From Betaproteobacteria bacterium UBA6910 (GTDB taxonomy: Bacteria > Pseudomonadota > Gammaproteobacteria > Burkholderiales > UBA6910), in contig DKBC01000328.1 of the NCBI GenBank assembly GCA_002451065.1, positions 1-6,405 on the forward strand: DNA of 6,405 nucleotides, in the 5' to 3' direction. This document shows, piece after piece, positions 5,433 through 6,405 of this stretch. The stretch's first letter is position 1. The number at the start of each line of letters is the position of its first letter. The notes beneath the pieces were generated by a model that was not told where the DNA came from, did not search any database, and saw only the letters and a program-made list of their open reading frames with translations. The position numbers and the translations under genes were made by a program.

Positions 5433-5439
5433 CGCGCAG

Positions 5440-5465
5440 GGCGCCGAGTCAAACGGGTCGGCGCC
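5440..5465 (+). terminator. Likely terminator-like hairpin after the YiaD-like gene
   Basis: GGCGCCGA (5440-5447) and TCGGCGCC (5458-5465) form a perfect 8-base stem with a 10-base loop, starting eight bases after the TAA stop. Position and strength fit a transcript end. No T run follows, so a canonical intrinsic terminator is not shown. Confidence 0.4.
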
Positions 5466-5472
5466 GGCGGAG

Positions 5473-5580
5473 CGCTGGCGTAAGTGAGTGCCACGGGCAG
5501 CCAGCGGGTGCTGGCAGATGCGGGATGGCTCCCCTTGAACGCTTATACCGGCCAGCGGTCTGACGCTGGTCGCGCCAGCG
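5473..5580. repeat. Cluster of CCAGCG / CGCTGG repeats upstream of the bicarbonate permease gene
   Basis: Five exact copies of CCAGCG in either orientation fall within 108 bases: CGCTGG at 5473-5478, CCAGCG at 5501-5506, CCAGCG at 5552-5557, CGCTGG at 5564-5569 and CCAGCG at 5575-5580. The three forward copies extend to the octamer GCCAGCGG, starting at 5500, 5551 and 5574. The pair at 5552-5569 forms an inverted repeat with a GTCTGA centre, and 5501-5514 is another, shorter dyad. This spacing and dyad layout could be binding sites for a regulator of the downstream permease gene; the identity of such a regulator is unknown. GC-rich sequence raises the chance rate but five copies is more than I would expect. 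Confidence 0.4.
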
Positions 5581-5599
5581 GGGCGCCCCCGGTCCAGCC

Positions 5600-6405
5600 A
5601 TGACCTTCGACCCGGTTGTCCTGTTTTTCCTACTCGGCATCCTGGCCGGGGTTGCCCGTTCTGATCTCAAGATTCCCGCCTCGATCTACGAGGCCCTGAG
5701 CATTTATCTCCTGCTCGCCATCGGGCTCAAGGGCGGCGTTGAGCTGGCAAAGCACCCCCTTGGATCCATGGTATTGCCCTCGCTTGCTGTGATCGGCCTG
5801 GGAACCGCCCTGCCTCTTCTGGCGTTTCCGATACTGCACAAAGTCGGACGTCTGTCCCGGGCCGATGCCGGCTCGATCGCCGCCCACTATGGGTCAGTGA
5901 GCGTGGTGACTTTCGCGTTGGGGGTGTCTTATCTTTCTCGCCTCAATGTACCCCACGAGGGCTATGCCACGGTCTTCCTGGCCCTGATGGAAGCGCCCGC
6001 CATTGTGGTTGGGGTTTTCCTCGCCCGGGGCGCTGAAGGGAGCGCCCGCTGGGCGGAACTCCTGCGGGAAGTGGTCCTGGGCAAGAGCGTCTTCCTGCTG
6101 CTGAGCGGGCTGCTTGTGGGCTGGATTGCCGGCTCCGACGGAATCAAGCCCATGGCGCCCTTCTTCTTCGACCCATTCAAGGGGGTGCTCGCACTGTTCC
6201 TTCTGGAAATGGGGCTGGTGACGTCGGCCCGGCTGGGTGACCTTAAGCGGGTCGGCCCGTTCCTGCTCGGATTCGCGATCACGATGCCCTTGGTGGGCGC
6301 CGCTGCCGGAACCGGGCTCGGGATGCTGCTCGGGCTCTCCCTTGGCGGCACCACCCTGCTGGCGATCCTGGCGGCGAGTGCCTCCTACATCGCGGCGCCG
6401 GCCGC
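5600..6405 (+). CDS. SbtA-family sodium-dependent bicarbonate permease, 3' end cut by window
   Basis: The first 268 codons of an inner-membrane permease of the SbtA / sodium-dependent bicarbonate transport family, which imports HCO3- with Na+. Full-length members run to roughly 320-370 residues, so the last part is outside the window. Visible family stretches are LLAIGLKGGVELAKHP at about residues 38-53, GSIAAHYGSVSVVTFALGVSYL at about 91-112, VFLALMEAPAIVVGVFLARG at about 125-144, LALFLLEMGLVTSARLGDLKRVGPF at about 197-221 and AASASYIAAPA at the cut edge. Many hydrophobic segments fit the ten-helix fold. The central GSVSVVTF and the late ASASYIAAPA correspond to the paired core repeats that form the substrate site in this family. 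The ATG at 5600 starts the natural N-terminus but has no clear ribosome binding site. A PII-like partner gene, sbtB, often follows in other genomes and could lie just off the right edge. Upstream it has the CCAGCG repeat cluster. Confidence 0.92.
   Translation, partial: MTFDPVVLFFLLGILAGVARSDLKIPASIYEALSIYLLLAIGLKGGVELAKHPLGSMVLPSLAVIGLGTALPLLAFPILHKVGRLSRADAGSIAAHYGSVSVVTFALGVSYLSRLNVPHEGYATVFLALMEAPAIVVGVFLARGAEGSARWAELLREVVLGKSVFLLLSGLLVGWIAGSDGIKPMAPFFFDPFKGVLALFLLEMGLVTSARLGDLKRVGPFLLGFAITMPLVGAAAGTGLGMLLGLSLGGTTLLAILAASASYIAAPA

Overview
This window looks like a piece of a high-GC proteobacterial chromosome, most likely gammaproteobacterial. That placement is inferred from the close YiaD-type lipoprotein, the SbtA-type bicarbonate permease and the GC-rich codon use, not from any marker gene. 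All genes called with confidence lie on the + strand.

Left part (1 to about 1860): a visibly less GC-rich, gene-sparse stretch. It holds a secreted SOUL/HEBP-type heme-binding-like protein (129-764), about 730 bases with little convincing coding content, and a small three-helix membrane protein of unknown function (1495-1854). Positions 1-28 resemble the 3' half of an integron attC recombination site ending in a consensus core GTTGGGC. The exact reverse complement, GCCCAAC, lies 17 bases after the SOUL gene's stop codon. This suggests the SOUL gene is carried as a promoterless integron cassette. The second attC is imperfect and no integrase is in view, so this is a hypothesis.

Middle part (about 1900-4030): GC-rich and compact. 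It starts with the N-terminal third of a flavin-reductase-like gene, broken by an in-frame TAG and truncated (1903-2088). A SRPBCC/AHSA1-like protein (2194-2640) and an intact flavin-reductase-like protein of the same family as the relic (2713-3249) follow. Then come an unnamed 88-residue protein (3421-3687) and a DUF1330-type small protein (3734-4027). These look like a run of small, loosely spaced accessory genes and no shared pathway can be shown.

Right part (about 4180 to the end): a small membrane protein (4184-4513), an OmpA-type outer-membrane lipoprotein very like YiaD (4740-5432), and the first 268 codons of an SbtA-family sodium-dependent bicarbonate permease (5600 to the edge). The gap before the permease gene contains five copies of CCAGCG/CGCTGG within 108 bases, which may be an operator cluster. 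An SbtA-family transporter fits an organism that concentrates inorganic carbon, but the family is also found in heterotrophs.

No rRNA, tRNA, CRISPR array, transposase or integrase gene was seen.
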